Made by a program: the position numbers and the translations under genes. 64,000 bases of DNA from Nitrospira sp. Its GTDB lineage: Bacteria; Nitrospirota; Nitrospiria; Nitrospirales; Nitrospiraceae. Under the pieces are notes generated by a model. It was not told where the DNA came from and made no database searches. It saw only the letters and a list, made by a program, of their open reading frames with translations. Below are positions 16,941 to 25,878 of the stretch, in pieces; positions within the stretch are counted from its first letter, which is position 1; each line of letters opens with the position of its first letter. The stretch is taken from contig JALDRG010000002.1 in assembly GCA_031315995.1 (NCBI GenBank), forward strand, positions 62,001 through 126,000. The letters are read 5' to 3'.

Positions 16941-17429
16941 TTATGAACTACGCAGTTTGTATTCCAGATGGCAGGCGACGCAGGCTTTCAATAGGTTGTT
17001 GAACTGCGGCAGGATCCGCTTCAGATCTCGCGACGACATTGTCTCGGCCAACGTCTCAGCGGCTTCGTGATGCGCCATCGCCAGGTCATGGTAGGCCGCT
17101 GGAAAGTGCTCCGGGTTCTGCCGCGCCATCGCCTGTCGATGCATGAAAAATCCTAAGTGAGACTCTGTCAGTCCTTGAGCCAGCCGATAGTCCTCGTCGG
17201 CCAACGCCGCGACAATGGCCTGAATCGTCTCCAAATGTTGCTGCATGACAGCCCGATGTTCCTGACGGGCTTCGGGGCCCAGCGGAATCGGCGTGCGCAC
17301 GTCCGGCAGATGCACGGCCGATACCCCAGTCGTTCGCATGGCCTCGTCATGCTCCACGCAGCCGGTCGTGGCAAGCGCAGTCAGAAGCACGCTCCCGAAG
17401 ATTGCCAATCCGGATCGCTGTCGCGTCAT
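16941..17429 (-). CDS. cytochrome c'-like monohaem lipoprotein
   Basis: From the ATG at 17429 the product is 162 aa; starts at 17456 or 17534 would only lengthen the basic leader. A lipoprotein signal is visible (LLTALATTGC), so the mature protein should be lipid-anchored at Cys24. The rest is helical, with many His residues in the centre, and the single haem site CVACH lies near the C-terminus (LLKACVACHLEYKL), the placement of class II/c' cytochromes that can bind NO or act as electron carriers. It is the first gene of the hemerythrin-cytochrome operon, 14 bases before the hemerythrin start. Confidence 0.82.
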   Translation of the reverse strand: MTRQRSGLAIFGSVLLTALATTGCVEHDEAMRTTGVSAVHLPDVRTPIPLGPEARQEHRAVMQQHLETIQAIVAALADEDYRLAQGLTESHLGFFMHRQAMARQNPEHFPAAYHDLAMAHHEAAETLAETMSSRDLKRILPQFNNLLKACVACHLEYKLRSS

Positions 17430-17472
17430 ACTTGCATCGCTGTCGCGCGCCCCCATGAGCGTTGATACCCCA

Positions 17473-17784
17473 TCACGCCCTCTCGGTCTTGTCCTTCTTG
17501 AACGCTTCTTTCCCAGCCGCCAGAGCCGCGGCAATCGTCGCCTCGGTCTCTTTCAAATACCGTTTGGCTTCATCGACCGTGTGGGAGATCTCCTTCCGCA
17601 CTTCCTTGGCCTTCTCCAACACCTCCTCCTCCGTCCGGCGCGCATAACTCTTGATTGCTCGACGGGTCTCCTGACCGGAGTTCGGCGCATACAACATCGC
17701 CGCCGTCGCCCCAAGGATCGCTCCGCTCAAAAATACCAGCACCGTCATTCCCGCTCCCGAGCAGCCCTCTTGTTGATCCGCCAT
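17473..17784 (-). CDS. YtxH-domain protein
   Basis: The ATG at 17784 follows AAAAAGGAGA and gives 103 aa. One N-terminal membrane segment (GMTVLVFLSGAILGATAAMLYAP) is followed by GQETRRAIKSYARRTEE and a long amphipathic charged helix with heptad-like spacing. This is the YtxH layout of stress-induced, membrane-tethered coiled-coil proteins. It lies 43 bases upstream of the cytochrome c'-like gene on the same strand, so it may begin that transcript. Function is unknown beyond the stress association. Confidence 0.8.
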   Translation of the reverse strand: MADQQEGCSGAGMTVLVFLSGAILGATAAMLYAPNSGQETRRAIKSYARRTEEEVLEKAKEVRKEISHTVDEAKRYLKETEATIAAALAAGKEAFKKDKTERA

Positions 17785-18290
17785 ATTGAAGTCTCCTTTT
17801 TCGATGTATGAATGTCTCCGGCCTTGACTGGTCCGTTTGATAACCCCACTCCGGAGAAAGCAGAGGACGTGCCAGGCGACAACGTCGCTGTAGCCGACAA
17901 CCCACTGCTTTGGCAGGGCTTTTCCGGGAGCCAATAACCGCAACGGATGATCCGGTTCTCGATTGGGGAATTCCAGAACCGGTCCGGACCCGGAACTGGC
18001 GCAAAACGCGCCACTCCTGCGCAGATCCCCCAGCGCTCTACAAGACTACAGGCTGTGGGGAAACAATGACAACAGGCTTCGCCTCGCCGGAACATCGCTG
18101 AACGAAGCAGACTGCAGCGGGGAGTCGCGGAGGCGAAGGAAGTTCGATCAGGATGCGGAAAACAAGTCCGGCTGCGGCGCGCTCGACCTCTGTGAAGTGT
18201 GAACACGAATCTCGTCAGGGGATTGCAGTCGGCTGTACGAGAGCAGAACGATGGACAAAGAGACGTGCACTGGAGAGAGTAGTCCCTCCA
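17785..18290. other. 506-base intergenic stretch
   Basis: The gap lies between the ytxH-like start and the trxC stop, both on the - strand, so it should contain the promoter of the ytxH/hemerythrin operon. Frames in it are short, basic and without family patterns. I see no tRNA, repeat or strong terminator. Confidence 0.5.
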
Positions 18291-18725
18291 TCAGACCTTA
18301 CTGCGGACCCACCGCACGATCTCCTGCAGGCCCAACGCACCAGGCTGCCGCGCAAGTTCGCGCCCTCCGCGCAAGACTACCAACGTCGGAATGCTGACAA
18401 TCCCAAATCTGACGGCCAGCGCCTGCTCTTCCTCCGTGTTCACTTTGGCCAAGCGAACCTGAGGTTCCAGCATCTGGGCGGCTTGCTCATAGGCAGGGGC
18501 CATCATTCGGCAGGGACCACACCAGGGCGCCCAAAAATCCACGACCAGGGGAATCTCGGCTCGCTGCGCATGGAGGTCAAAATCCGCTCCCGACAATGCG
18601 ATCGGATGTCCGGTGAACAAGGGCGCATGGCACTGACCGCACGTAGGCCGTTCTGCGAGACGAGCGGCCGGAACACGATTGATACTCCGGCAATGCGGAC
18701 AGACGATATGGAGCATCTCCGTCAT
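18291..18725 (-). CDS. trxC: thioredoxin 2 (TrxC)
   Basis: The 144-aa protein has an N-terminal zinc-binding segment with two Cys pairs (CPHC and CGQC) and then a thioredoxin domain with the active site WAPWCGPCRMMAP and the cis-Pro IPTLVV. This zinc-ribbon plus thioredoxin order defines TrxC, a cytoplasmic disulfide reductase with an oxidative-stress role. Length is normal. It is upstream of a cytochrome-rich operon but has its own spacing of more than 500 bases to the next gene downstream. Confidence 0.93.
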   Translation of the reverse strand: MTEMLHIVCPHCRSINRVPAARLAERPTCGQCHAPLFTGHPIALSGADFDLHAQRAEIPLVVDFWAPWCGPCRMMAPAYEQAAQMLEPQVRLAKVNTEEEQALAVRFGIVSIPTLVVLRGGRELARQPGALGLQEIVRWVRSKV

Positions 18726-18758
18726 AGCTCAACCTGCCTCCAGGCGGACCCTGCATCC

Positions 18759-19322
18759 TTACCGATCGCAGTGTTCCCCCTCACAGCTACCGCTCTCACT
18801 GTCCGACCCTCGATGCTCCATACCGCCGCGACCTTCCCGGCCCCCCCTATGCCCCATCCCTCCACGAGGTCCCATCCCTTGCCCGTGGCCTCGACCATCG
18901 GAAAACGTGCGTTCATACTGGATCAAGGCCCATATCTCTTCGTCCGTCAGCTGGCCCGCAAATCCGACCATGCTGGTTCCGGGCGAGCCGTTTTTGATCA
19001 CCCAGAAAATTTCGCCTTCCGTGCGATGGCGCCAGAAGCCGTGATGCTGAAAGTTGCGGGGAGAAGGATTGAGCTGCGCGGCCACCGGTCCATCGCCGGC
19101 CCCCTCTGAGCCGTGACAATTCACACAGGTGCCCTTGCCCTTATACAAGGCTTTGCCTTTTTCGATCATCTCAGGCGAGTCCGGCAACGGACTCGTGAGG
19201 GCGCGCGCGTCGGCCAGCTTGTCGGCGGGGACCCTGGGCTGCATCATATGTTGCTCGGCAGCCGCCACGGATGCGGCAAGACTGACGATCCATACCGCGA
19301 ACACACTCCTTCTTGTCTTCAT
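18759..19322 (-). CDS. periplasmic monohaem cytochrome c with Gly/His-rich tail
   Basis: The 187-aa precursor has a signal peptide (VFAVWIVSLAASVAAAEQ), one haem site CVNCH near residue 68, and a typical class I end (WVIKNGSPGTSMVGFAGQL then DEEIWALIQYERTF, with Met as probable ligand). The last 45 residues are a low-complexity Gly/His/Arg tail (GHGQGMGPRGGMGHRGG) that could bind metal. The haem domain is paralogous to the last domain of the tetrahaem protein at 22024-23439. It lies 33 bases upstream of trxC. Confidence 0.87.
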   Translation of the reverse strand: MKTRRSVFAVWIVSLAASVAAAEQHMMQPRVPADKLADARALTSPLPDSPEMIEKGKALYKGKGTCVNCHGSEGAGDGPVAAQLNPSPRNFQHHGFWRHRTEGEIFWVIKNGSPGTSMVGFAGQLTDEEIWALIQYERTFSDGRGHGQGMGPRGGMGHRGGREGRGGMEHRGSDSESGSCEGEHCDR

Positions 19323-19386
19323 GCCGGTCTTCCTCTTAGCAGGTGTGATGGGGAACCCTCTCGCGCCGATGCGCTAGAACTGAGTC

Positions 19387-20430
19387 TCAGGGGGAGGCGT
19401 GCGCTTCCATGCGCGCCTGAAGCGCAGCATCCAGCGTCTTCAGGCTCTGTGGCTGTCCGAGGACAATCAAGGTATCTCCCTGCGCTAACGTGACCTGGGG
19501 ACCGGGATTGAACTCCAGATGGCCGGATCGTCGCTTGACGCCGACCACAATAAGCCCCCGGTCCTGATCGAGCCCACATTGGCACGGCGTCTTGCCATCG
19601 AACTGCGATCCTTTCCCGATCGTGATCTCTTCAATCTGCAACTCCAAGTGCTCGCTGTTCGTCGCCAGATCAAGAAAATCCACCACGGCCGGCCTAAGGA
19701 GCACCTGCGCAACCTGCACCCCGCCGATCAGATGGGGAGAGGACACGCGGTTGGCACCGGCGCGCATCAACTTTTGCTCGGAGCCCTCCTCCCCCGCCCG
19801 GGCGACGATATAGAGGTCTTTATGAAGTCCGCGCGCCGTCAGCACGATGTACACATTCTCCGCATCAGTATTGACGACCGAGACCAAGCCCTTCGCTCGC
19901 TCAATGCCGGCCTCCGCCAGGACGTGATCCTGCGTCGCATCCCCTTCGACGGCCATAAAACCATCCCGTTGCGCGGCCGCCACGACCTCCGGATTCTTCT
20001 CCACAACCACGACCGAGACCGGCTTGGCGCCCAATTCTTTGCAGATGTGCCTTCCCATCCGGCCATAGCCACAGACAATGTAATGATCGCGGAGAGTCTT
20101 CACCTTGCCGCCCGACCGGTACTTCCCGAACACATACTGGAGCTCACCTTCCAACGCAAAACGGGCCAGGTTGCCCAGCACATAAAACAGCGTTCCGACC
20201 CCTATGAGGATCAGGGCAATGGTAAACCCTCGACCGGTCGGCGACAGAGGATTTACCTCTCTGTATCCGACCGTCGTGACGGTGGTTACTGTCATGTAAA
20301 GGGCGTCGAAGGCCGACCACCCTTCGATCAGCACATAGCCCGCTGTTCCCAGTGCGAGGACGGCACCAAGAACAGCCCCCCCGAACAATAGGTGCCGCAA
20401 AGGATCGCCGTCCCGCCTTCTTCCTTCCAT
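19387..20430 (-). CDS. potassium-channel protein with RCK (TrkA-N/TrkA-C) domains
   Basis: The 347-aa protein has a two-span pore module (residues about 14-90), then a Rossmann RCK domain (VCGYGRMGRHICKELGAKP, residues about 120-240) and a TrkA-C domain at the end (GDTLIVLGQPQSL). The pore loop reads TVTTVTTVGYREVNPLSP. The usual K+ filter is TVGYG, but here the last Gly is replaced by Arg (codon AGA, one transition from GGA). The channel may be altered in selectivity or belong to a variant clade. It probably controls K+ flow in response to a nucleotide ligand. Confidence 0.85.
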   Translation of the reverse strand: MEGRRRDGDPLRHLLFGGAVLGAVLALGTAGYVLIEGWSAFDALYMTVTTVTTVGYREVNPLSPTGRGFTIALILIGVGTLFYVLGNLARFALEGELQYVFGKYRSGGKVKTLRDHYIVCGYGRMGRHICKELGAKPVSVVVVEKNPEVVAAAQRDGFMAVEGDATQDHVLAEAGIERAKGLVSVVNTDAENVYIVLTARGLHKDLYIVARAGEEGSEQKLMRAGANRVSSPHLIGGVQVAQVLLRPAVVDFLDLATNSEHLELQIEEITIGKGSQFDGKTPCQCGLDQDRGLIVVGVKRRSGHLEFNPGPQVTLAQGDTLIVLGQPQSLKTLDAALQARMEAHASP

Positions 20431-20490
20431 ACGTGGGCATCATCCTCTGCGGCCCATTGCGACGGCCGGGCTTCGATCGGATCGCATGTG

Positions 20491-21552
20491 TCAGAAGTCG
20501 AGTTCCACCATCTTGCGATGGAAGCGCGTGATCACGTTTGGATCGGGCGTCAGCCGGATCTGCGCCTCATCCTTCCCCTTGTAAGGCAGGAGGTTGAGCA
20601 CATGGCGCAAACTTTCCAGTCGCGCGGCTTGCTTGTCGTTCGCTTTGACGATGATCCAGGGACTGAAGGTCGTATGCGTCTTACTGAGCATTTCTTCTTT
20701 GTATCGGGTGTAAGAGTCCCACAACTCCTGCGCCTTCTCATCGACCGGGCTGAGCTTCCACTGCTTGAGCGGATTCTGCCGGCGCGCTTCAAATCGACTG
20801 GCCTGCTCCTCTTTGGAAATCGAGAACCAAAACTTGATGATCGTGACGCCGTCTTCGTACAGCATATGCTCGAATTCCGTCACCTGTTGCAAGAACCGCT
20901 GATGTTCTTTCTTGCTGCAAAATCCCATCACCGGTTCGACCACCGCGCGGTTGTACCAGCTCCGATCGAAGAACACGATTTCACCCTTGTTGGGCAATTG
21001 CCGGATATACCGCTGGAAATACCATTGTCCTCGTTCATCGTCCGTCGGCTTCGGCAATGCGACCACCCGCATGGACCGAGGATTCAGATGCTCGGTAAAT
21101 CGTCTGATCGTTCCGCCCTTCCCGGCTGCGTCCCGTCCTTCGACCAGAATGGCAATACGTTGTCCGTCGGCCTGAACCCAGCGCTGAAGCCGGACCAACT
21201 CGACTTGGAGCTGCCGCAATTCCTGCTCGTACAGCAACGTCTTCCGCACCTCTTCCAGATCGATATTCCTGCTCTTGATCAACTGCAGGAGACCCCGGCG
21301 CGTGTTGACTCGGCGGAGATCGTCTTCGGTCAGGGTTCGACCCGCCCGACCGATCACTCCAACCGCCAGTTCTCCGTCGGCTGTCGCAACGGATTGGTAG
21401 CCGTCCCCCTCCTTCGGCACTGCCGTCGGGATGATCTCGAGCTCATCCGCCTCAAGTTGCCCGTTCGTCTGCGCGACCGGGTCTACCGCTTCTGCTCCTG
21501 CGCGATCCTTTCGGATCTTGGCTTTTCCACTCGGTGCTTCGTCGGCTGCCAT
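20491..21552 (-). CDS. ppk2: polyphosphate kinase 2
   Basis: The ATG at 21552, preceded by AAGGGAG, gives 353 aa; a TTG start at 21579 is possible. About 110 N-terminal residues are charged and of low homology; the kinase core then begins with LVEGRDAAGKGGTIRRFTEH (Walker A), followed by PTDDERGQWYFQRYI and FFDRSWYNRAVVEPVMG (Walker B-like lid region). PPK2 uses polyphosphate to phosphorylate NDPs or NMPs, or the reverse. It sits just after the dsrE-like gene and upstream of the K+ channel, possibly in the same transcript. Confidence 0.92.
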   Translation of the reverse strand: MAADEAPSGKAKIRKDRAGAEAVDPVAQTNGQLEADELEIIPTAVPKEGDGYQSVATADGELAVGVIGRAGRTLTEDDLRRVNTRRGLLQLIKSRNIDLEEVRKTLLYEQELRQLQVELVRLQRWVQADGQRIAILVEGRDAAGKGGTIRRFTEHLNPRSMRVVALPKPTDDERGQWYFQRYIRQLPNKGEIVFFDRSWYNRAVVEPVMGFCSKKEHQRFLQQVTEFEHMLYEDGVTIIKFWFSISKEEQASRFEARRQNPLKQWKLSPVDEKAQELWDSYTRYKEEMLSKTHTTFSPWIIVKANDKQAARLESLRHVLNLLPYKGKDEAQIRLTPDPNVITRFHRKMVELDF

Positions 21553-21579
21553 GCGAGTACTCGCTCCCTTCTTGCTCAA

Positions 21580-21939
21580 TCAGAATGCCACGTTCCGGTC
21601 GCGTTCGGCCACGGCCTTGATGTAATCCGGCATCCCCTTGATCACGGCCCCCGCCACAAGATCGCCCTGCCCGATCTGCCGCGCGACGGCACAAGCCCCG
21701 CAGACCCAAATCGGAATGTTGGCGGCTTGCACGGCGGCCAGCAGTTCTTTCAGCGGCGTCAAATTCACGCCGACGACATGATCCGCGGAGCCTTTGCGCG
21801 CCGACGTCACCGCCTCATTCCACAACCAGACCACCACATCGTGCCCCTGTTCCTTCGCTGTTTTCGCCGCCATGAAGGGCAAGGTCGCCATCGTAGGGTC
21901 ATCGGTGCCGCGGCTGCCTGAAATCATAAATGTCGCCAT
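21580..21939 (-). CDS. DsrE/DsrF-family sulfur-relay-like protein
   Basis: The ATG at 21939 follows GGGAGG and gives 119 aa. The sequence ATFMISGSRGTDDPTMATLP, the central KEQGHDVVVWLWNEAV and the Cys motif IWVCGACAVARQIG are typical of the DsrE/F fold, in which a Cys can carry persulfide sulfur. The CGAC pair is a plausible active site. It lies 84 bases downstream of the tetrahaem cytochrome gene on the same strand, and PPK2 follows. Its neighbours OsmC and a sulfite-oxidase-like enzyme support a sulfur-handling role. Confidence 0.82.
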   Translation of the reverse strand: MATFMISGSRGTDDPTMATLPFMAAKTAKEQGHDVVVWLWNEAVTSARKGSADHVVGVNLTPLKELLAAVQAANIPIWVCGACAVARQIGQGDLVAGAVIKGMPDYIKAVAERDRNVAF

Positions 21940-22023
21940 TGAATCCTCCCTGAAGCGTCGTTCGTGACAGGGATCTCGCAAGCAACTCCACGCCTCACGA
22001 GATCCGTGCCATGACTCATCTGT

Positions 22024-23439
22024 TTATTTTGCCAAGCTTCTCACATAGGCGATCAACTGCCACACCTGCTCGTCCGGCAATCCGGCAAACGACATCATGC
22101 CGGTTCCCGGCGACCCGTTCTTGATGATCCAGAACAATTGTCCGTCCGGGATATCTTTCATCATCTTGCCGCAGGTGAAATTCCTGGGCGGGGGAACCAA
22201 CGCCGCGCCCATGAAACCTTGGCCATTTCCCTTGTCGCCGTGACACATTGCGCAGGCCACGGGCTGAGCGGTTTGTAGAAACAGGGTCTTGCCGGCCTGA
22301 ATGGCCGCGTCTGAACTCGGCAGCGGATTGGTCTTCGTCAGAAATTCTTGCGGTGCCTTGGCCGTTTTCCTCGGTTGCGGACAGACGCCTGTCGGTCCGC
22401 CGCCGTCGCCCGGAGACGTCTGCGCGGATTCCGGCGCGCCCTTGAAGGTCGCTTTCAGATAGGCCATCACGTCCGCCACGCCCTGCTGCCCAATAGTCAG
22501 TCCCCAATAGGGCATGGTAGGCGATTTTCCAACGGCTCGCCCCCCGTAATAAATGACGTTATACAGATAGTCCGTCGGGAGCTTCTCGAACGGAATGTTG
22601 GCGTGAATCGCCGGCTTCGGGTTCAGCCCTGACGCCGCCGGACCATCGCCCTTACCCGTCGCGCCATGACATTGGGCACAGTACTCTTTGTAAATCACCA
22701 GGCCACGGTCCAGACTGGTCCGGCCGAACGGTTCGCTTTTCCACGGTTCATAATAGGGAAAGTCATCCCATCCTCTGGTCGCAATGTATCCGGTGACATA
22801 CCGCAGGCCCAATTCGCTCACATCGCCCACGAACTCTCCGCTGTGCGGCACATAGTCCGGAGGGTTTGAATTAAATCGATGAATCCAATCGGCTTTGAGC
22901 CGTTTCCCTGCCTCCGCCAACGAGGTGCTTTGCGGGCCCCCGATGATGTTGTCGCCTTCACGCACTTGATGACAGCCGATACAGGCATGTTCCTTAAAAA
23001 TTTTCTCGCCGAAGGCCGCCTCTTGTTTGCTGAAGGTCGTCATATCGATCGCGCCGGATTTCACCTTGGGGTCCGTGAAGTCGGTTTCGAGATACTTGGC
23101 GATCGATTCCGCGTCGGCCTGGGACACGGCCGGGTGGGGTTGCGGCGTTTGTCCCTGGTCCCAACGATAGCTCTTCGCATAGAGCGGTTGTTCCTTGCCT
23201 GCCAGCCAGCCGACCAGCCATTCATGCTTGAATTTACTGCCGGCTCCGATCAAATCGGGCGCTTTCTTTTCTAGACGAGACAAGGGAGCCCCCTCCAATC
23301 GATGGCATCCGGCGCAATTATTCTGCACCATCTCCTTGGCTCGCCCCTGATCGCTGCCCAAGAGCAAACGCGGGAACGACACCATCCCGAGCACGAATGC
23401 CAACGCACATCCGATCATCACCGTCCGTCTTCCACCCAT
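22024..23439 (-). CDS. multidomain tetrahaem cytochrome c
   Basis: The ATG at 23439 (after GAAAGGGG) gives 471 aa with a signal peptide or anchor. Four haem sites are present: CAGCH at 42-46, CIGCH at 153-157, CAQCH at 254-258 and CAMCH at 396-400, one per class I-like domain. The third domain is followed by a proline/glycine-rich linker (residues about 335-365). The last domain resembles the 18759-19322 cytochrome. It probably wires several periplasmic donors to one acceptor chain. It follows the dihaem cytochrome gene by 38 bases in the molybdoenzyme operon. Confidence 0.88.
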   Translation of the reverse strand: MGGRRTVMIGCALAFVLGMVSFPRLLLGSDQGRAKEMVQNNCAGCHRLEGAPLSRLEKKAPDLIGAGSKFKHEWLVGWLAGKEQPLYAKSYRWDQGQTPQPHPAVSQADAESIAKYLETDFTDPKVKSGAIDMTTFSKQEAAFGEKIFKEHACIGCHQVREGDNIIGGPQSTSLAEAGKRLKADWIHRFNSNPPDYVPHSGEFVGDVSELGLRYVTGYIATRGWDDFPYYEPWKSEPFGRTSLDRGLVIYKEYCAQCHGATGKGDGPAASGLNPKPAIHANIPFEKLPTDYLYNVIYYGGRAVGKSPTMPYWGLTIGQQGVADVMAYLKATFKGAPESAQTSPGDGGGPTGVCPQPRKTAKAPQEFLTKTNPLPSSDAAIQAGKTLFLQTAQPVACAMCHGDKGNGQGFMGAALVPPPRNFTCGKMMKDIPDGQLFWIIKNGSPGTGMMSFAGLPDEQVWQLIAYVRSLAK

Positions 23440-23477
23440 GAGGGACCCCTTTCTTTCTCTCGCATCGTGGCGGCTGC

Positions 23478-24194
23478 CTATCGTGAGGCAAGCCAGGCAT
23501 GAATATCGGCGATCTCCTGATGACTGAGCACTGCGCCCCAGGCCGGCATAGGCCCGCGCCCGTGAAGCACCGTTTCCCAAAACGCCCCTTCATTTTTGAG
23601 AATCCTATTACGCGCAAGTTTCGGTCCGGCACCACCCGCTGCGCCTTCTCCATGGCAGGCCTGACAATTGTGCGCATACAGCCCCGCTCCCTTCGCGGCC
23701 ACGCCGGTGAGCGGACCATCGGTCGCCGCACCCTGCTCTCGGGCAGGTTGGGCCATGGCCAATTCATTCTCAATGGAGGGCAACTGATCCGGAGCGCCGG
23801 GATGATTCCGCGCCGACAGATACTGCACGAGCAGGGCCGCTTCATCCTTGGAAAGATCGGCACCCCAATGCACCATCTTCTCCACCGTCGCCGTCCACCG
23901 ATCACGCGGCAGCCGTTGCTGGGAGATGAGGTCGGTGGTATGACAGACGGCGCAACGAGCGAGAATCAACGTGGCCGCTTTACGAGCGACGGCGGGTTCA
24001 ACTGCAGTACGCTCCTCTTCCTGAGCGGCTGTGATCGCGACCGCACCAAGGATCACCAGCAACACAATGGTGAATGGTGATAACGCTCGCCGGGCAAGGC
24101 CGCCGCGACCGAGAGTCCGAGATGGTTGGGGTATGTCTGTTAAGGGCTTGAGGGACGCAAGAACGACGCTGGATGGCCTGTGCCGCATGCTCAT
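23478..24194 (-). CDS. dihaem cytochrome c, partner of the sulfite-oxidase-like enzyme
   Basis: The start at 24194 overlaps the stop of the molybdoenzyme gene by ATGA. The 238-aa product has a long basic leader and one hydrophobic helix (FTIVLLVILGAVAITAA, residues about 42-58), then two haem domains: CAVCH near residue 81 and CQACH near residue 179. In the second, Met in RGPMPAWG is the likely distal ligand. It is probably membrane-tethered and takes electrons from the adjacent Mo enzyme, in the role of SorB. The coupling with that gene is direct. Confidence 0.87.
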   Translation of the reverse strand: MSMRHRPSSVVLASLKPLTDIPQPSRTLGRGGLARRALSPFTIVLLVILGAVAITAAQEEERTAVEPAVARKAATLILARCAVCHTTDLISQQRLPRDRWTATVEKMVHWGADLSKDEAALLVQYLSARNHPGAPDQLPSIENELAMAQPAREQGAATDGPLTGVAAKGAGLYAHNCQACHGEGAAGGAGPKLARNRILKNEGAFWETVLHGRGPMPAWGAVLSHQEIADIHAWLASR

Positions 24195-25372
24195 GCCGCC
24201 ACCGTCACAGTCAGGCGATCCCACCCGCTCCAGAGGAACCCCCCAGGATTCCAGGGACTCGTTTCCGGCTGTCGCTCACCCCGCGCATCCGTGGCGCGGC
24301 AAAGAATGGCTGTGGGTCCGACGGATTTGGCGTTCCAGATGTATTGCCATTGCCGCCACGCGTAGGGCTGCTCTTCGCCGACGAACCGGGCCGGTTCCCA
24401 CGTACGGCCGTCGTCGCACGACACCTCGACCTGCGTGACCGCTACGTCGCCGGCCCAAGCGACACCTTGAATCGTGACCGGTCCCTTCCGCACCGTGTCG
24501 CCCTCAGCCGGTGCGGCAATGAGCGACTTGACGAGCATCTGTTCGACCGGGACCATGGCGCTCCCCGGCAAGCCGGAAGTCGGTTGAACAGCGGTCTCAG
24601 GGATGCGATAGGCCTGCTGCATGTAATACCCGGGCGTCTCGTCCGCGCGCACGGTGATCTCGGTCAACCACTTCATGCAGGATTCCGCCATCCAGCCGGG
24701 CGTAATCACCCGTAGCGGCGCGCCATGCAACAGAGGCAACGGTCGGCCGTTCATCTCATATGCCAGCAACGTATCCGGATGGAGCGCCTTGGCGAGCGGA
24801 ATGCTGCGCGTGAACAGGGGGACCGTCGCCAGAACCGGACGGTCGGCGCCCTGAAATTGCACGTGCAGCCCCTGCGGTTTCACTCCGGCTCGTTGCAGCA
24901 AATCACGCAGCCGCACGCCGGTCCATTGCGCATTGCCGACCGCCCCTCGTTCCCACTGCACGCCGGGGACTTTGGGGCGATGGTGCGCGCGTCCGTTTCC
25001 GCTGCATTGCAGCACGGCCGTGAGCGTAACGGCTTCGAATTGTTGTAAGTCCTTGAGGCTGACACTCAGCCCTTCTTTGACCAACCCCTTCACCGTCAGC
25101 CGCCAGGCATCGGACTGCACCGTCTCGGCTGCGGGCGGGCCGAAGTGACTCCGAACGAAAAACCGTTCGTTGGGCGTCAGCCAGGAGGTAAATTCACGCA
25201 CGGGCGTTTCTGCGTCGAACGGCCGCGTGACACGCACGGTCAGGGGTCCGGTGCCCAGGCTCCCCTCACTCCCGTATGCGGCATCGACCGTGGGAAACCT
25301 TGGACCCACGACGAGGCCGACCCCGATTCCTTGCAGCAACGTCCTCAACCATGCTCGCCGAGATACCGTCAT
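24191..25372 (-). CDS. sulfite-oxidase-family molybdopterin enzyme (SorA-like)
   Basis: The 393-aa protein starts with a Tat signal (SRRAWLRTLLQGIGVGLVVG). The Mo-ligating Cys is Cys123 in LQCSGNGR, and a C-terminal dimerisation/Ig-like domain (around SCDDGRTWEPARF) is present. Such enzymes oxidise sulfite to sulfate and pass electrons to cytochrome c; YedY/MsrP and other homologues act on methionine sulfoxide or other substrates, so substrate is not certain. It overlaps the OsmC gene (25369-25372) and the dihaem cytochrome gene. A second family member is at 28538-29812. Confidence 0.88.
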   Translation of the reverse strand: MTVSRRAWLRTLLQGIGVGLVVGPRFPTVDAAYGSEGSLGTGPLTVRVTRPFDAETPVREFTSWLTPNERFFVRSHFGPPAAETVQSDAWRLTVKGLVKEGLSVSLKDLQQFEAVTLTAVLQCSGNGRAHHRPKVPGVQWERGAVGNAQWTGVRLRDLLQRAGVKPQGLHVQFQGADRPVLATVPLFTRSIPLAKALHPDTLLAYEMNGRPLPLLHGAPLRVITPGWMAESCMKWLTEITVRADETPGYYMQQAYRIPETAVQPTSGLPGSAMVPVEQMLVKSLIAAPAEGDTVRKGPVTIQGVAWAGDVAVTQVEVSCDDGRTWEPARFVGEEQPYAWRQWQYIWNAKSVGPTAILCRATDARGERQPETSPWNPGGFLWSGWDRLTVTVAA

Positions 25373-25806
25373 GATTTTCCTTCCGTCAGATCAGGAGCCG
25401 TCGCGCCATGAGTATGCGGGTTCAAGTCGATCACGATGTCCGCAGGGACGACGATCGACTGGTGTACCGTACAGCCATGCGCCACCTTCAACAGCCGTTC
25501 CTTCAGTTCAGCCGTCACCCGATGGGGGAGCCGAATCGCCAGCAGGATCTGCCCGACCCGATGGGGGCCTTCCGCCATCGTCCATTCCGCTTCCACCTTC
25601 AGCCCTTCGCGTGAGATATCGTGACGCGCGCAGAATTGGCCGACAAAGTACCCTACGCAGCTCGCGACGGAACCCACAAACAACTCCACGGGCGTCATCC
25701 CTGCGTCCACGCCACCCCCATCCTCCGGCTGATCCGTCACCACCCGATGGCGATCACTGAGGATGTCATACCGCGTTCCTCCCTGGTACGCCACGCTCAG
25801 TTTCAT
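25369..25806 (-). CDS. OsmC-family thiol peroxidase-like protein
   Basis: The ATG at 25806 (after GGAGG) gives 145 aa. The fold landmarks are the DGGGVDAGMTPVELFVGSVASCVGYF helix region, in which Cys is the first active-site residue, and HGCTVHQS, in which Cys is the second. The two catalytic Cys residues are therefore present. OsmC/Ohr proteins reduce organic hydroperoxides or handle reactive sulfur species. Its stop overlaps the start of the molybdoenzyme gene, so it is likely the first gene of that operon; a TsdA-like gene lies 72 bases upstream. Confidence 0.88.
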   Translation of the reverse strand: MKLSVAYQGGTRYDILSDRHRVVTDQPEDGGGVDAGMTPVELFVGSVASCVGYFVGQFCARHDISREGLKVEAEWTMAEGPHRVGQILLAIRLPHRVTAELKERLLKVAHGCTVHQSIVVPADIVIDLNPHTHGATAPDLTEGKS

Positions 25807-25878
25807 CTCGACCTCCTCCGCTCGTCTTTCAGCCCTCGTGCCGTACAAGGCCCGTGTGGAGAGATGCGCTTCACGCGT

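Noticed and set aside
20392..21921. 509-aa + strand frame
   Set aside because: It is antisense to PPK2 and the DsrE-like gene, both of which have clear motifs.
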